Assembly: GCA_016290615.1 (NCBI GenBank)
Contig: JAEEUS010000001.1
Location: forward strand, 1 to 64,000
Source: Lachnospiraceae bacterium
GTDB taxonomy: Bacteria; Bacillota; Clostridia; Lachnospirales; Lachnospiraceae
Reading direction: 5' to 3'
DNA: 64,000 bases
In this document: one piece after another, positions 43,984-52,394 of the stretch
How positions within the stretch are numbered: the stretch's first letter is position 1
How the letters are laid out: each line of letters opens with the position of its first letter
The notes under the pieces: model-generated
Database searches by the model: none
Seen by the model: the letters and a program-made list of their open reading frames with translations, nothing else
Told to the model about the DNA's origin: nothing
Position numbers and translations under genes: made by a program

Positions 43984-45318
43984 ATGATTTATAATGTACA
44001 GGATTACGGTGCTATTGGTGATGGCAGTCACAACGATTCTTCCGCGATTCAGGCTGCTATAGATGCCTGTTTTGCTAATGGCGGCGGACGGGTAGTGTTA
44101 TCTAATGATCACATATACAGATCGGGAACGATCATCTTAAGATCGAATGTGGATTTCCATATAGAACAGAGAGCTGTTCTAAAGGCAAGCGATAATATCA
44201 AGGATTTTGATATATTTTCCAAAGACAGCGCTTCTTCACATGAGATCAAAGTACCCACATATGAAAACTGTGAATATCAGGGATGTCCAACATTGTTCTT
44301 TTTATATGCAAAAGATGAGGACAATATCTCGCTTTCAGGAGAAGGAACAATTGACGGAAACGAAGAGATATTCTATGGAGAGATAACGCCATGGCATATA
44401 GACGGCAGTTTCTACCCAAGAGTTCCTCTGATGTTTTTCGAACATGTAAAAGGCCTGAACATACGCGATCTGACACTATGCAAAAGTGCTTTCTGGACAG
44501 TTCATCCGATCGGTTGTGAAAATGTTACCATTGACAATCTTTTTATCAACAACAACCTGCGGCTTGCAAATTGCGATGGGATTGACCCCGATCACTGCAA
44601 AGATGTCATCATAAAAAACTGTCGGATAATCTCTGCCGATGATTGCATCGTGTTCAAAAACACTCATTACGGCAGTTATTACGGTCCATGTGAAAATATA
44701 ACTGTAGATAACTGCTATCTTACATCCACGAGCGCAGCTATCAAATTCGGGACAGAAAGCGAAGATGTTTTCAGAAATATCACCGTCAGCAACTGTGAAA
44801 TATCCAATAGTAACAGAGGTATTTCCATACAGCTGCGAGACAGCGGCTCTGTAGAGGATGTTCATTTTGAAAATATCAGTATAGACTGCCATATGTTTTC
44901 TCAGGAACACTGGTGGGGAGACGGAGAACCAATCGCACTCACTGCAGTTGCAAGAAAAAGCGATACGCACGTAGGAAGAATACGGAACATATCATTCAAC
45001 AATATTACATGCAACTGCGAAAACGGGATCATGATATACGGTGACAAGGCCACAAATATCAACAACATAAGCTTCAATGATCTTCACATGTTATTGATAT
45101 CAAAAACAGGCGAGATTAGATCTTCCCGTGATCTTCGCCCATGTGAAGAGACTCCGTCTGTTGCGTCTCATCCTTTATGCTTTTATGCCCATCATGCAGG
45201 TAATATATCTGTAAAGAATTTTATTATTGATGCACAAGAGAGCCTTTCAGACACCTTTAAACCATATGTTGAAATCGAAGGATGCAGTTCAACATACATA
45301 GATTGGAAGCTTAAATGA
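43984..45318 (+). CDS. GH28 family glycoside hydrolase (polygalacturonase-like, cytoplasmic)
   Basis: 444 residues, a right-handed beta-helix beginning YNVQDYGAIGDGSHNDSSAIQAAID, without signal peptide, so it should act inside the cell on imported oligosaccharides. Catalytic region: NCDGIDPD and ISADDCIVFK provide the Asp residues of the NxD and DD motifs. The usual GHG and RIK motifs are not clear: the matching stretch reads STSAAIKFGTES. It may therefore be a non-polygalacturonase GH28 (for example acting on rhamnogalacturonan or xylogalacturonan). It overlaps the DUF624 gene by ATGA. Confidence 0.88.
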   Translation: MIYNVQDYGAIGDGSHNDSSAIQAAIDACFANGGGRVVLSNDHIYRSGTIILRSNVDFHIEQRAVLKASDNIKDFDIFSKDSASSHEIKVPTYENCEYQGCPTLFFLYAKDEDNISLSGEGTIDGNEEIFYGEITPWHIDGSFYPRVPLMFFEHVKGLNIRDLTLCKSAFWTVHPIGCENVTIDNLFINNNLRLANCDGIDPDHCKDVIIKNCRIISADDCIVFKNTHYGSYYGPCENITVDNCYLTSTSAAIKFGTESEDVFRNITVSNCEISNSNRGISIQLRDSGSVEDVHFENISIDCHMFSQEHWWGDGEPIALTAVARKSDTHVGRIRNISFNNITCNCENGIMIYGDKATNINNISFNDLHMLLISKTGEIRSSRDLRPCEETPSVASHPLCFYAHHAGNISVKNFIIDAQESLSDTFKPYVEIEGCSSTYIDWKLK

Positions 45319-45926
45319 GCAGGTTTTTTAACTTAGACAATCCGGTTTGGAAATTCATCGGACGTATAGCGGATCTGTTTGTATTATCCATATTGTGGTA
45401 TATATGTTTAATCCCAATAATCACCACAGGATCTGCAACAAGCGCACTTTACTATGTTACTCTTAAGATGACTCGTAATCTAGAAGGTAAGATCGTATCG
45501 CAGTTTTTTGAATCGTTTAAGGATAATCTCAAGCAGACTGTTATACCATGGACATCCGGTCTTATTACAGTTCTTTTTCTGTTCATAGATATCAGAATGG
45601 CATTGTTAAGACCATCCACCTTAAGCCTTGCGCTCACTATATGCTTCTTAATATGTGCTTTCATGCTTATTGTTTTTCTTTCCATGCTGTTTCCTCTGAT
45701 TGCCAGATGTAATGACTCGATCAAGATACAGCTAAAAAACTGTATGGGCATCTGCATCAAAAATCCCCTTGCCTGTGTTTCTGTGGCACTTATCACAGTT
45801 TCAGTATTCCTGTTCGCAGTCTTTGTATTCTGGCCTCTGTTAATTATCGCTCCCGGGCTCAGCGCTTATATCAATTCATATGTCATCAATAACATCTTTC
45901 ACAAGTATTCAATGGATCTACAGTGA
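45315..45926 (+). CDS. DUF624 (YesL-like) membrane protein
   Basis: 203 residues, four or five membrane helices. Opening FFNLDNPVWKFIGRIADLFVLSILWYICLIPIITTGSATSALYY (seen at 4-47) is the DUF624/YesL hallmark. In B. subtilis yesL sits in the rhamnogalacturonan (yes) operon beside the ABC importer genes, the same company as here. Function unproven; an accessory to ABC sugar import is the usual guess. Translationally coupled to GH28. Confidence 0.9.
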   Translation: MSRFFNLDNPVWKFIGRIADLFVLSILWYICLIPIITTGSATSALYYVTLKMTRNLEGKIVSQFFESFKDNLKQTVIPWTSGLITVLFLFIDIRMALLRPSTLSLALTICFLICAFMLIVFLSMLFPLIARCNDSIKIQLKNCMGICIKNPLACVSVALITVSVFLFAVFVFWPLLIIAPGLSAYINSYVINNIFHKYSMDLQ

Positions 45927-45949
45927 ATAGATCGGTTTATAAAAAACAA

Positions 45950-45972
45950 GTTGCGGGATGTTATCCCGCAAC
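45950..45972. terminator. Bidirectional terminator
   Basis: Perfect 10-bp stem GTTGCGGGAT/ATCCCGCAAC with a 3-nt loop. T-rich on both sides: CAGCTTTTTCC on the plus strand and TTGTTTTTTAT on the minus strand. It ends both the GH28-DUF624 transcript and the convergent methyltransferase operon. Confidence 0.85.
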
Positions 45973-46061
45973 CAGCTTTTTCCTACTCTGAATACTGCAT
46001 TTTAATAACTGCAGCATTATCTTTACAAACATTACCTTTTTTCTATCCAAATCAAGTTTCT

Positions 46062-46805
46062 TTACTTCCTACATCTGAAAAATATGAAATCCGGCTGATG
46101 GATCACTCCTCCGAATACATCAGGGTGCTTTTTTATGATCTCCTCGGGAAGCTTTGATTCCTGACATTCCTCAATAATAAATCCCGCATTTGCTATATCG
46201 TTTATCAGAGTAGAAATCTTCCTGTGATACACTTCGTAATCATCCACTATCCAGTGAATATGCCTGACTCCTTCTATCCCGTAATTGTGAAGGTTGGCAT
46301 ACAGCCTTTCTCCTTCGGCTGTTCTGGTATATCTGTCATAAACTCCGTCATATGCGGTAGAGATCGGATGAGACATGGAGAAAACACAGACTCCGTTTTC
46401 ATCTAGCAGATCAAATATCGTTTTCATCAGCTTCGAAAAATCTTCAACATAATCAAAGGCCAGTGAACTTGTGATCACATCAAATCTTTCGTTTAACTGA
46501 TCAAGATCTTCAAAAACCATCTGACGGTAGGTGATATTATCAGCAGAGTTGTTCTCGTTAGCATATCCGAGCATTTTCTCGGAAATATCAATCCCTAGTA
46601 CCGACAATGCACCTTTACTTGCATACTGTTTCGCGTGCTGTCCCATTCCGCAGCCGATATCCAGTACTCTTTTTCCTTCAAGAGGCGGCAGCATCTCAGT
46701 TATTATCGGAGATTCTATGACATCATTGAAATTGATATCATTCATTCTCTGATTCTTGAAATATTCATAAAATCTGTCGTTATCGTAGATATTCTGTTTC
46801 GCCAT
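46062..46805 (-). CDS. Class I SAM-dependent methyltransferase
   Basis: 247 residues. Motif [25 protein letters not shown], then [17 protein letters not shown], with [16 protein letters not shown] as motif IV/post-motif. Resembles UbiE/BioC-like small-molecule methyltransferases. It overlaps the DJ-1 gene by 26 bp; GGGA lies before the ATG. Substrate unknown. Confidence 0.85.
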   Translation of the reverse strand: MAKQNIYDNDRFYEYFKNQRMNDINFNDVIESPIITEMLPPLEGKRVLDIGCGMGQHAKQYASKGALSVLGIDISEKMLGYANENNSADNITYRQMVFEDLDQLNERFDVITSSLAFDYVEDFSKLMKTIFDLLDENGVCVFSMSHPISTAYDGVYDRYTRTAEGERLYANLHNYGIEGVRHIHWIVDDYEVYHRKISTLINDIANAGFIIEECQESKLPEEIIKKHPDVFGGVIHQPDFIFFRCRK

Positions 46806-47388
46806 ATTGATATCCCATCGCCTCTGCTACTGTTTGAGCCTTATCCTCTCCCGTAAGCAATCCGAGTAAGCTGAATGCAACAAATGGCGCTGTCTGAGGA
46901 CAGAAGCTCGTTATCACATTACCATCCATAACGATACTCTGATCAGGAATTACATCTGCGCCAAAATCCGCCAGCTGTTTTTGCCTTCTGCCATCACCCA
47001 GATGGTATGTTGTAGCTTTCCTGCCCTTAAGGATACCGCTTGCTCCAAGCGGCAATGCTCCTACACAGACCGAGACTATATATTTACAACGTTTATTAAA
47101 GTCTCTTATCAGTTCAAGGAACCGTTCGCTGTAAGCTTCCTCATAAAAGCCATATTCCTCAAATCCACCGGGAATAATAAGAGCATCATACTCATCAATA
47201 TCTATTTCATCAAATACCTTGTCAACCGTGATACAGACTTCGAAAGCTGATGTTACGTTCTTATAAAAGCCTGCCATTATCACTTCAACATCGATACCGT
47301 AATCGTTCCTTGCCCATCCCATAACATCAATAAATGGAGCAAATTCCATCATCTCAAAACCTTTACAGCAAAACAGCAACAATCTCAT
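46780..47388 (-). CDS. DJ-1/PfpI family protein
   Basis: 202 residues. Nucleophile elbow [25 protein letters not shown] with Cys108; [12 protein letters not shown] has the conserved Glu-type loop. Such proteins act as glyoxalases, deglycases, chaperones or amidases; the sequence alone cannot decide. The Cys elbow and the following His (TTYH) fit the enzymatically active type. Upstream and overlapping partner of the methyltransferase gene. Confidence 0.88.
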   Translation of the reverse strand: MRLLLFCCKGFEMMEFAPFIDVMGWARNDYGIDVEVIMAGFYKNVTSAFEVCITVDKVFDEIDIDEYDALIIPGGFEEYGFYEEAYSERFLELIRDFNKRCKYIVSVCVGALPLGASGILKGRKATTYHLGDGRRQKQLADFGADVIPDQSIVMDGNVITSFCPQTAPFVAFSLLGLLTGEDKAQTVAEAMGYQYGETEYLR

Positions 47389-47421
47389 ACAATTCTCCTG
47401 AATAACATGAATACTAAAAGA

Positions 47422-47838
47422 TCATACAGTAAAGCTTTCAGTCTTTAAGTCGCAGTAATATCTGCCCTTAACAGCCGTAAACTTTAAAACACAATAATCT
47501 GGATCTGTCACTCCTTTCTTGTAAAATATCGTATCGCCCTTTTTCCAGATCATGTTCTTTGATTCCTGATCAGTTAATACTTCCATATTTCCGGTAAGCA
47601 TCACCCCTACATATCTCACCAGCCCCTTGTGATAGAAGTATATACTTGCCTTGGGATTTTCTAAAAACTGCTTAACTCTGAGCGATGATGTATTTGTGGA
47701 AAAATAGAATTCTTTTAATCCTGATCGTTTTCTTGGCGTTAACATTGCCTTGATATTCGGGAATCCTTCGTCATCTACAGAACATATAAAACTGACTTTT
47801 TGTTTATCGATAAATTCTTCTATCTTATTTAATTCCAT
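47422..47838 (-). CDS. Pyridoxamine 5'-phosphate oxidase-like flavoprotein
   Basis: 138 residues, split-barrel FMN-binding fold: KVSFICSVDDEGFPNIKAM, EFYFSTNTSSLRVKQFLENPKASIYFYH, then VRYVGVMLTGNMEVLTD. This compact type includes general stress protein 26-like and F420/FMN-binding reductases. True PdxH is longer, so vitamin B6 synthesis is unlikely. Overlaps the GNAT gene upstream by 14 bp. Confidence 0.85.
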   Translation of the reverse strand: MELNKIEEFIDKQKVSFICSVDDEGFPNIKAMLTPRKRSGLKEFYFSTNTSSLRVKQFLENPKASIYFYHKGLVRYVGVMLTGNMEVLTDQESKNMIWKKGDTIFYKKGVTDPDYCVLKFTAVKGRYYCDLKTESFTV

Positions 47839-48343
47839 TATATTTCTCTTTTCGTATTTCCATCTCTATAACATTAAACGGCTTTTTCTCAACTGTTTCT
47901 CTGTCAACAAATCCAATCCTCTTATAACAGTTATGAGCAATGTCATTGTTTTCAAAAACACCTATCGTCACAACATCTACATCAAATATCTCAAACGCAT
48001 ATTTCAGTCCGACTCTTAGCATTTCACTGCCGTATCCTTTTGCACGCATGGAATCATCAACAATAACCCATCCAAAGCGAAGTATCTTATTATTCCCGTT
48101 AAGATAACGCATTATGAAATGACCTACAACTCTGTTCTCATCATCAATAGCGACCCACGGATAGAAATTGTCAGGCTCTGCGCAGTCACCGTTTTTTACA
48201 CGGTATTTTTTATCTATGATCTCAGCACTTATCGGGAAATCACCGAAAAGCTCACCGCCCCACATAGTGAATACATCCTTATTCTTTATCCAGTTTGCAA
48301 TGACATGTGAATCACACTCTTTATACGGTCTAAGTCTCAGCAT
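47825..48343 (-). CDS. GNAT-family N-acetyltransferase (RimJ/RimL-like)
   Basis: 172 residues. MLRLRPYKECDSHVIANWIKN opening, acetyl-CoA loop VDDSMRAKGYGSEMLRVGLKYAF, and NDIAHNCYKRIGFVDRETVEK. Typical RimJ/RimL/spermidine-type GNAT. Overlaps the flavoprotein gene by 14 bp, so co-expressed. Substrate unknown. Confidence 0.85.
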   Translation of the reverse strand: MLRLRPYKECDSHVIANWIKNKDVFTMWGGELFGDFPISAEIIDKKYRVKNGDCAEPDNFYPWVAIDDENRVVGHFIMRYLNGNNKILRFGWVIVDDSMRAKGYGSEMLRVGLKYAFEIFDVDVVTIGVFENNDIAHNCYKRIGFVDRETVEKKPFNVIEMEIRKEKYNGIK

Positions 48344-48373
48344 TTATATATTTCCTTTACAGTTCATCAGAGT

Positions 48374-49222
48374 CTATTCAGATTTTTCCAATCCGCACTC
48401 CGAGCAGTATTTTCTGTTATTCTTCGTTCCGCAGTTTTGACAGAACCATGTTTCGGTATCAAGTGATGAATAGTTTGCACTCCAGGCTTCACTTAAGACT
48501 CTGCCTATGGAATCGAACGCTTCTCTTGAATCCTCCGGCATATCATCCGAAGTAACCCTTTTAAGCTCCCCTTCGTTCATAAACTTAACCACGTATCTTT
48601 TTCCGTTCAGTCCCCTTCCGTCTTTCCACGTGATCATCTTGTACTTTTTTACAAGATCCATACAATCGTTAAGCACTGATGAAGGAACAATACAGAAATT
48701 CATTTTCTCCTCTTTATCCTCCCACTTGCTGTAGCTTGCAAGTACCAGTCTGTTATCGGTATATTTATACAGGCAATACTCATCATATCCGTCACCGTCG
48801 ACAGTTGCTACGACTGCCTCATAATAATCAAACACAAGATTCTCGTTTGTAATGCACTCCTCGGGGGAAGACGGCACCTGATCGGCTGGCTCGATTACAC
48901 CTGGATCCATTTCCATGGAATTTCTTGATTTTACACTCAGCTTAACATCATGTGCAGGCATCTTAAAACTGAATACATATCCGTGGTTATTGTCAAATTC
49001 CTGCTTAAGTTTTACATCATCACTGTCAGTATAGAAGCTGTAATCCGTATCTGTTGCGATCATATCATAGGTAACCGTTACATCTTCACCCTCTGCATAT
49101 GATGTTTTTTCGGATTTAAATCCATATCCGTCAAAATCAATGTTGTACCTGGTCTTACCGCATCCAAACAAACTAAGCATAAGCAATACCCCTGTTATCA
49201 ATCCAAATATCTGTTTTTTCAT
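48374..49222 (-). CDS. Lipoprotein with C-terminal zinc-ribbon
   Basis: 282 residues from ATG at 49222 (GGG about 8 nt upstream). Lipoprotein signal MKKQIFGLITGVLLMLSLFGC with lipobox ending at Cys21. The middle has two beta-rich parts (a bacterial-Ig-like stretch around 30-95 and a mixed domain around 120-245 with VDGDGYDEYCLYKY and KRYVVKFMNEG). The last 25 residues, CQNCGTKNNRKYCSECGLEK, form a double CxxC zinc ribbon. Zinc ribbons are normally cytoplasmic, so one on an exported lipoprotein is odd. Unrecognised family. Confidence 0.75.
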   Translation of the reverse strand: MKKQIFGLITGVLLMLSLFGCGKTRYNIDFDGYGFKSEKTSYAEGEDVTVTYDMIATDTDYSFYTDSDDVKLKQEFDNNHGYVFSFKMPAHDVKLSVKSRNSMEMDPGVIEPADQVPSSPEECITNENLVFDYYEAVVATVDGDGYDEYCLYKYTDNRLVLASYSKWEDKEEKMNFCIVPSSVLNDCMDLVKKYKMITWKDGRGLNGKRYVVKFMNEGELKRVTSDDMPEDSREAFDSIGRVLSEAWSANYSSLDTETWFCQNCGTKNNRKYCSECGLEKSE

Positions 49223-49316
49223 ATATCCCAAACCACCCATACAGCAAGTTTTTCGTTTTCAAAGCATTTCGTATCGATCAACACACAAATCAATTCTATC
49301 ATATTTGACCATCAAA

Positions 49317-49346
49317 AAAACAGAAGGTTGTTTCACCTTCTGTTTT
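49317..49346. terminator. Terminator of the LanC-cysK-GNAT operon
   Basis: Perfect 12-bp stem AAAACAGAAGGT/ACCTTCTGTTTT with a 6-nt loop, followed on the minus strand by a run of T before GATGG. It lies 6 bp past the GNAT stop. Confidence 0.92.
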
Positions 49347-49352
49347 ATAGAC

Positions 49353-49865
49353 TCAGTCATTAAATACATATCTCATCTGATACCATACGATATTGCCGTG
49401 TACAGATGAGGATATCCCCTCGTTGATAAAACCAAGCTTTTCATAAAAGGGGATGAGTTTCTCCTTGCATGTAAGTACGACACCCTTTCTTTTCTGTGCT
49501 TTTGCTTCTTTGATCACGTGATCGATAAGAGTTGAGGCATACCCGTGATTCCTGTACTTTTGAAGTGTATTTATACCAAATATCATCTGCCAGTCGCCTG
49601 ATTCATCATGCATATTTGGAGAGTCGTACATTTCATCTTTAAGGTCTCTTTCATTTGTAACAAAACCGTCAATGAAAGATATGAGAAGATCATCCTCAAA
49701 TAAAAGCCAGAAATGTTCAGGATAGTATAGCAGTCTTCCTTTGAAGGCTTCCATGCTTGCAGCTTCATTTGCAGGAAAGCATAATGCCTCGAGTCCTGAG
49801 ATCTTGTCAATATCATCTATAGTCGCATTTCTAATAGTGATCATATCTGTACTTGCCAAGATCAC
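49353..49865 (-). CDS. GNAT-family acetyltransferase (AANAT-like)
   Basis: 170 residues from GTG at 49865, which overlaps the cysK stop (GTGA); an alternative ATG at 49844 also lacks a ribosome site. ALCFPANEAASMEAFKGRLLYYPEHFWLLFED is characteristic of arylalkylamine-N-acetyltransferase-like GNATs; the acetyl-CoA loop is NTLQKYRNHGYASTLIDHVIK, followed by PFYEKLGFINEG. It is the third gene after the LanC-like and cysteine-synthase genes. A small amine or amino-acid substrate is inferred. Confidence 0.82.
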   Translation of the reverse strand: MILASTDMITIRNATIDDIDKISGLEALCFPANEAASMEAFKGRLLYYPEHFWLLFEDDLLISFIDGFVTNERDLKDEMYDSPNMHDESGDWQMIFGINTLQKYRNHGYASTLIDHVIKEAKAQKRKGVVLTCKEKLIPFYEKLGFINEGISSSVHGNIVWYQMRYVFND

Positions 49866-50839
49866 TTGTACATATTCGTACTTAAGTATTTCATTCCGTC
49901 ATCGGGGAAGATCACAACTATGTTCTTGCCTTCATTCTCGCTTCTGAGTGCAAGCTGCTTTGCTGCCGTAAGAGCAGCCGCTGCAGATGCTCCTAAAAAT
50001 ACTCCGTCTGACTTTGCCACTTCTCTGGCCGTTTCGTATGCATCAACTCCGCTTACATTTATCATCTCATCATATTTGAAATTACGTCTCACAATGAAAG
50101 GATGTGTTACACCGTCTTCTTTTTCAACTATTACAACTCCGTCAATCGTTGCAGGTGCATCCGGCACGTATGAAAGCGAATCCGGCGTAGGCTGAACTGC
50201 TACGATCTTAACTCCGTCCACGTGATCCTTAAGATATGTACCTACACCCGCAAGAGTACCAGCGGTTCCTGCTAACATAACAGCAATATCGATCTTTCCG
50301 TCCGTATCCTCAACAAGTTCCGGGCCTGTCGTCTTGTAATGAGCTATAGGATTGTTCTCATTAAATAACTGAGCCACATAGTAATAGCCCTGCTCTTTGG
50401 CATAGTTTGCGACAGATTCCATAAGCTTTACCGGAGCAAATCCAAATTCCTTGATTATCTCAGCAGCATGAGGTATATCATTTATACCTCTTACATCTGC
50501 TCCGTACGCTTTCATTATCTGTATTCTTTCAGGTGTGCATCCCGGCTCCATAAATATGATAAGAGGATGTTTCTTTGCAGCGCAGAATGCTGCAAGGGCT
50601 ATTCCGGTATTTCCGCTCGTAGTTTCTATCACGGTCTGACCGGGCTTTAATTCTCCGCTTGCTTCTGCTCCTTCGAGCATTGAAAGGGCCGCTCTGTCTT
50701 TTACACTTCCTGAAGGGTTGAAAGACTCGAGTTTTCCGAGTATCTTTGCTTTCAGATCGTTATTGCTCTCAAAATTCACCAGTTCTAAAAGAGGGGTGTG
50801 TCCAACCAGTTGCGAAATACTTGTATATATCTTACTCAT
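49862..50839 (-). CDS. cysK: Cysteine synthase (O-acetylserine sulfhydrylase)
   Basis: 325 residues. PLP lysine Lys47 in NPSGSVKDRAALSM, substrate loop ETTSGNTGIALAAFCAAKKH, PLP phosphate loop LAGTAGTLAGVGTYL. A fold-type II enzyme that makes cysteine from O-acetylserine and sulfide through a bound alpha-aminoacrylate. It could also be a cystathionine-synthase-like paralogue. It follows the LanC-like gene by 20 bp. No serine acetyltransferase (cysE) is in the window. Confidence 0.9.
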   Translation of the reverse strand: MSKIYTSISQLVGHTPLLELVNFESNNDLKAKILGKLESFNPSGSVKDRAALSMLEGAEASGELKPGQTVIETTSGNTGIALAAFCAAKKHPLIIFMEPGCTPERIQIMKAYGADVRGINDIPHAAEIIKEFGFAPVKLMESVANYAKEQGYYYVAQLFNENNPIAHYKTTGPELVEDTDGKIDIAVMLAGTAGTLAGVGTYLKDHVDGVKIVAVQPTPDSLSYVPDAPATIDGVVIVEKEDGVTHPFIVRRNFKYDEMINVSGVDAYETAREVAKSDGVFLGASAAAALTAAKQLALRSENEGKNIVVIFPDDGMKYLSTNMYK

Positions 50840-50859
50840 TTTTTGTTTCTCCTTTATGT

Positions 50860-52203
50860 TTAATCATTAAATTCAAATATCTGTGTTATTCTTTTACCTT
50901 CCAGTGCGCCATATAAAGATACAAGAGCACTTGCCGCTCCTGCACTACCCAGATAGAGTCCTATGTGTGCATCCACATTCCATGGCAGTACTCTGGTCCA
51001 GGCATTGTACCATCTTGTCCCTTCATCATTTTTAAATGCATCACCTAACAGCTTGTCAGCAACACCGATCGCCCTTGTTTTATAGGATTCATCCTTTATC
51101 AGACCTATGCCATCCACAAAGTGGAGCAGTACTCCGGCAGAACCGCAGCATATGCAGTCGTTCCAGTATCCGGGTGATCTTTTGTATGTAACGCCTGCTC
51201 TGTCAAGAGCATTTGACAATCTCTTGTAAAACTGCAGATATCGTTCATCCTTAGTTGCCTTATATAATTCCTTAGCTACTATCGCATCTCCTGCCGGTCC
51301 GTGACACATGCTCAGATAAAATACATCGAAATTATTATCACCCTCTGGCAGATAAAGATAAGGAACAATTGATGCATCATCGTTATTGATCGCGATATTT
51401 TCCAAAAACCTGAATCCTGCCTTTGCCAGTTCAAGATATTTCTCGTCTTTGGTGGTTTCATAGTAAAGCGTAAGCAGATACACTATTCCAGCCGTGCCAT
51501 GTGCAAAATTCGGGAGGATACCTCCTGCAGGCAGTTCAGGAAAATAATCATGTATATCAAAGAATTTCCAGTATGTTGTACCATCCTCATTATCTGTTTT
51601 AAATGTTATGATGTAATCCAGAAATTCCTTTGCATAATCAACATATCTCTGTTTGCCTGTGATCCTGGCAAGATATAGCCAGTATGCGATGACGCTGCCG
51701 TCACCCATGTAATCCACAAGCCCTTCCCAGTGAATGTATCCGTTTTCTCTCACTGCATGTTTATAAACTATATCACCAGCATTTATCGCGTATTCATGAT
51801 ACCTTACATCACCGGTCTTCTTAAACAGAGCTTCCGTAAAGAATCCCTCGCCTGTAAGTCCGCCGTGGATACCGGGCTTTATATTGTTTTCGTTAAATGT
51901 ATTTAGCAGATACTCGCCTGCCTGTATTGCCTCATCAAGATATTTTTCATTTTCAGTTGCTTCATAAAGCTGAATAAAGAAAAGACCTACTCCTGCAGCT
52001 CCGGAATAAATGCTTCTGTCGGTCATCTTCTGAGCCAGGTCATCGCCTTCCTTTGAGCCGGCACCGCTGCTTATCTCCCAACACTTGTAAGCGCCTTTTA
52101 TTACTTCATATTTTTTTATCCATCTTGCCACATCTATGGCAGTCTCAAGATAGTCACTTGCAGTATTCTTTCTGTATACGCTTATTTTCACCGGATCAGA
52201 CAT
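50860..52203 (-). CDS. Stand-alone LanC-like protein (lanthionine-cyclase fold)
   Basis: 447 residues from ATG at 52203 (AAAGGAG 8 nt upstream; the 21 codons further upstream are not needed). An alpha/alpha toroid with repeated Gly-rich inner helices: YSGAAGVGLFF, IHGGLTGEGFF, FAHGTAGI, CHGPAGD, CCGSAGV, LGSAGAASAL. By alignment to NisC, His235 matches the active His, and zinc ligands would be Cys300, Cys352 and Cys353: the usual Cys-His pair is Cys-Cys. The CCG type is known from promiscuous LanM enzymes (ProcM). There is no dehydratase, protease, transporter or precursor-like peptide nearby. It heads an operon with cysK and a GNAT. Confidence 0.85.
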   Translation of the reverse strand: MSDPVKISVYRKNTASDYLETAIDVARWIKKYEVIKGAYKCWEISSGAGSKEGDDLAQKMTDRSIYSGAAGVGLFFIQLYEATENEKYLDEAIQAGEYLLNTFNENNIKPGIHGGLTGEGFFTEALFKKTGDVRYHEYAINAGDIVYKHAVRENGYIHWEGLVDYMGDGSVIAYWLYLARITGKQRYVDYAKEFLDYIITFKTDNEDGTTYWKFFDIHDYFPELPAGGILPNFAHGTAGIVYLLTLYYETTKDEKYLELAKAGFRFLENIAINNDDASIVPYLYLPEGDNNFDVFYLSMCHGPAGDAIVAKELYKATKDERYLQFYKRLSNALDRAGVTYKRSPGYWNDCICCGSAGVLLHFVDGIGLIKDESYKTRAIGVADKLLGDAFKNDEGTRWYNAWTRVLPWNVDAHIGLYLGSAGAASALVSLYGALEGKRITQIFEFND

Positions 52204-52353
52204 GTGAATATCTCCTTTCGTTTTATTTACCCATCTGTTTGGTGGGTTATAGGAGAATAGTATCATTCTAGATCATTCTTGTATAATCAGTATTTCCTAT
52301 TATGTGCGATAACTTTTGTTTATTTCCGATAGTATTTATTCCAGCATTAAAAA

Positions 52354-52380
52354 ACGCTTCTCATTTGATCAGAGAAGCGT
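52354..52380 (-). terminator. Terminator after the methyltransferase/GNAT operon
   Basis: Perfect 9-bp stem ACGCTTCTC/GAGAAGCGT with a 9-nt loop. On the minus strand it continues into TTTTTTAATG. It separates the upstream operon from the LanC-like gene, which must therefore have its own promoter in 52204-52353. Confidence 0.9.
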
Positions 52381-52394
52381 AACAGCACTAAACA

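Noticed and set aside
50860-52394. A lanthipeptide biosynthetic cluster around the LanC-like gene
   Set aside because: No LanB or LanM dehydratase, no protease or exporter, and no short Ser/Thr/Cys-rich precursor frame within several kilobases; a terminator sits directly upstream.
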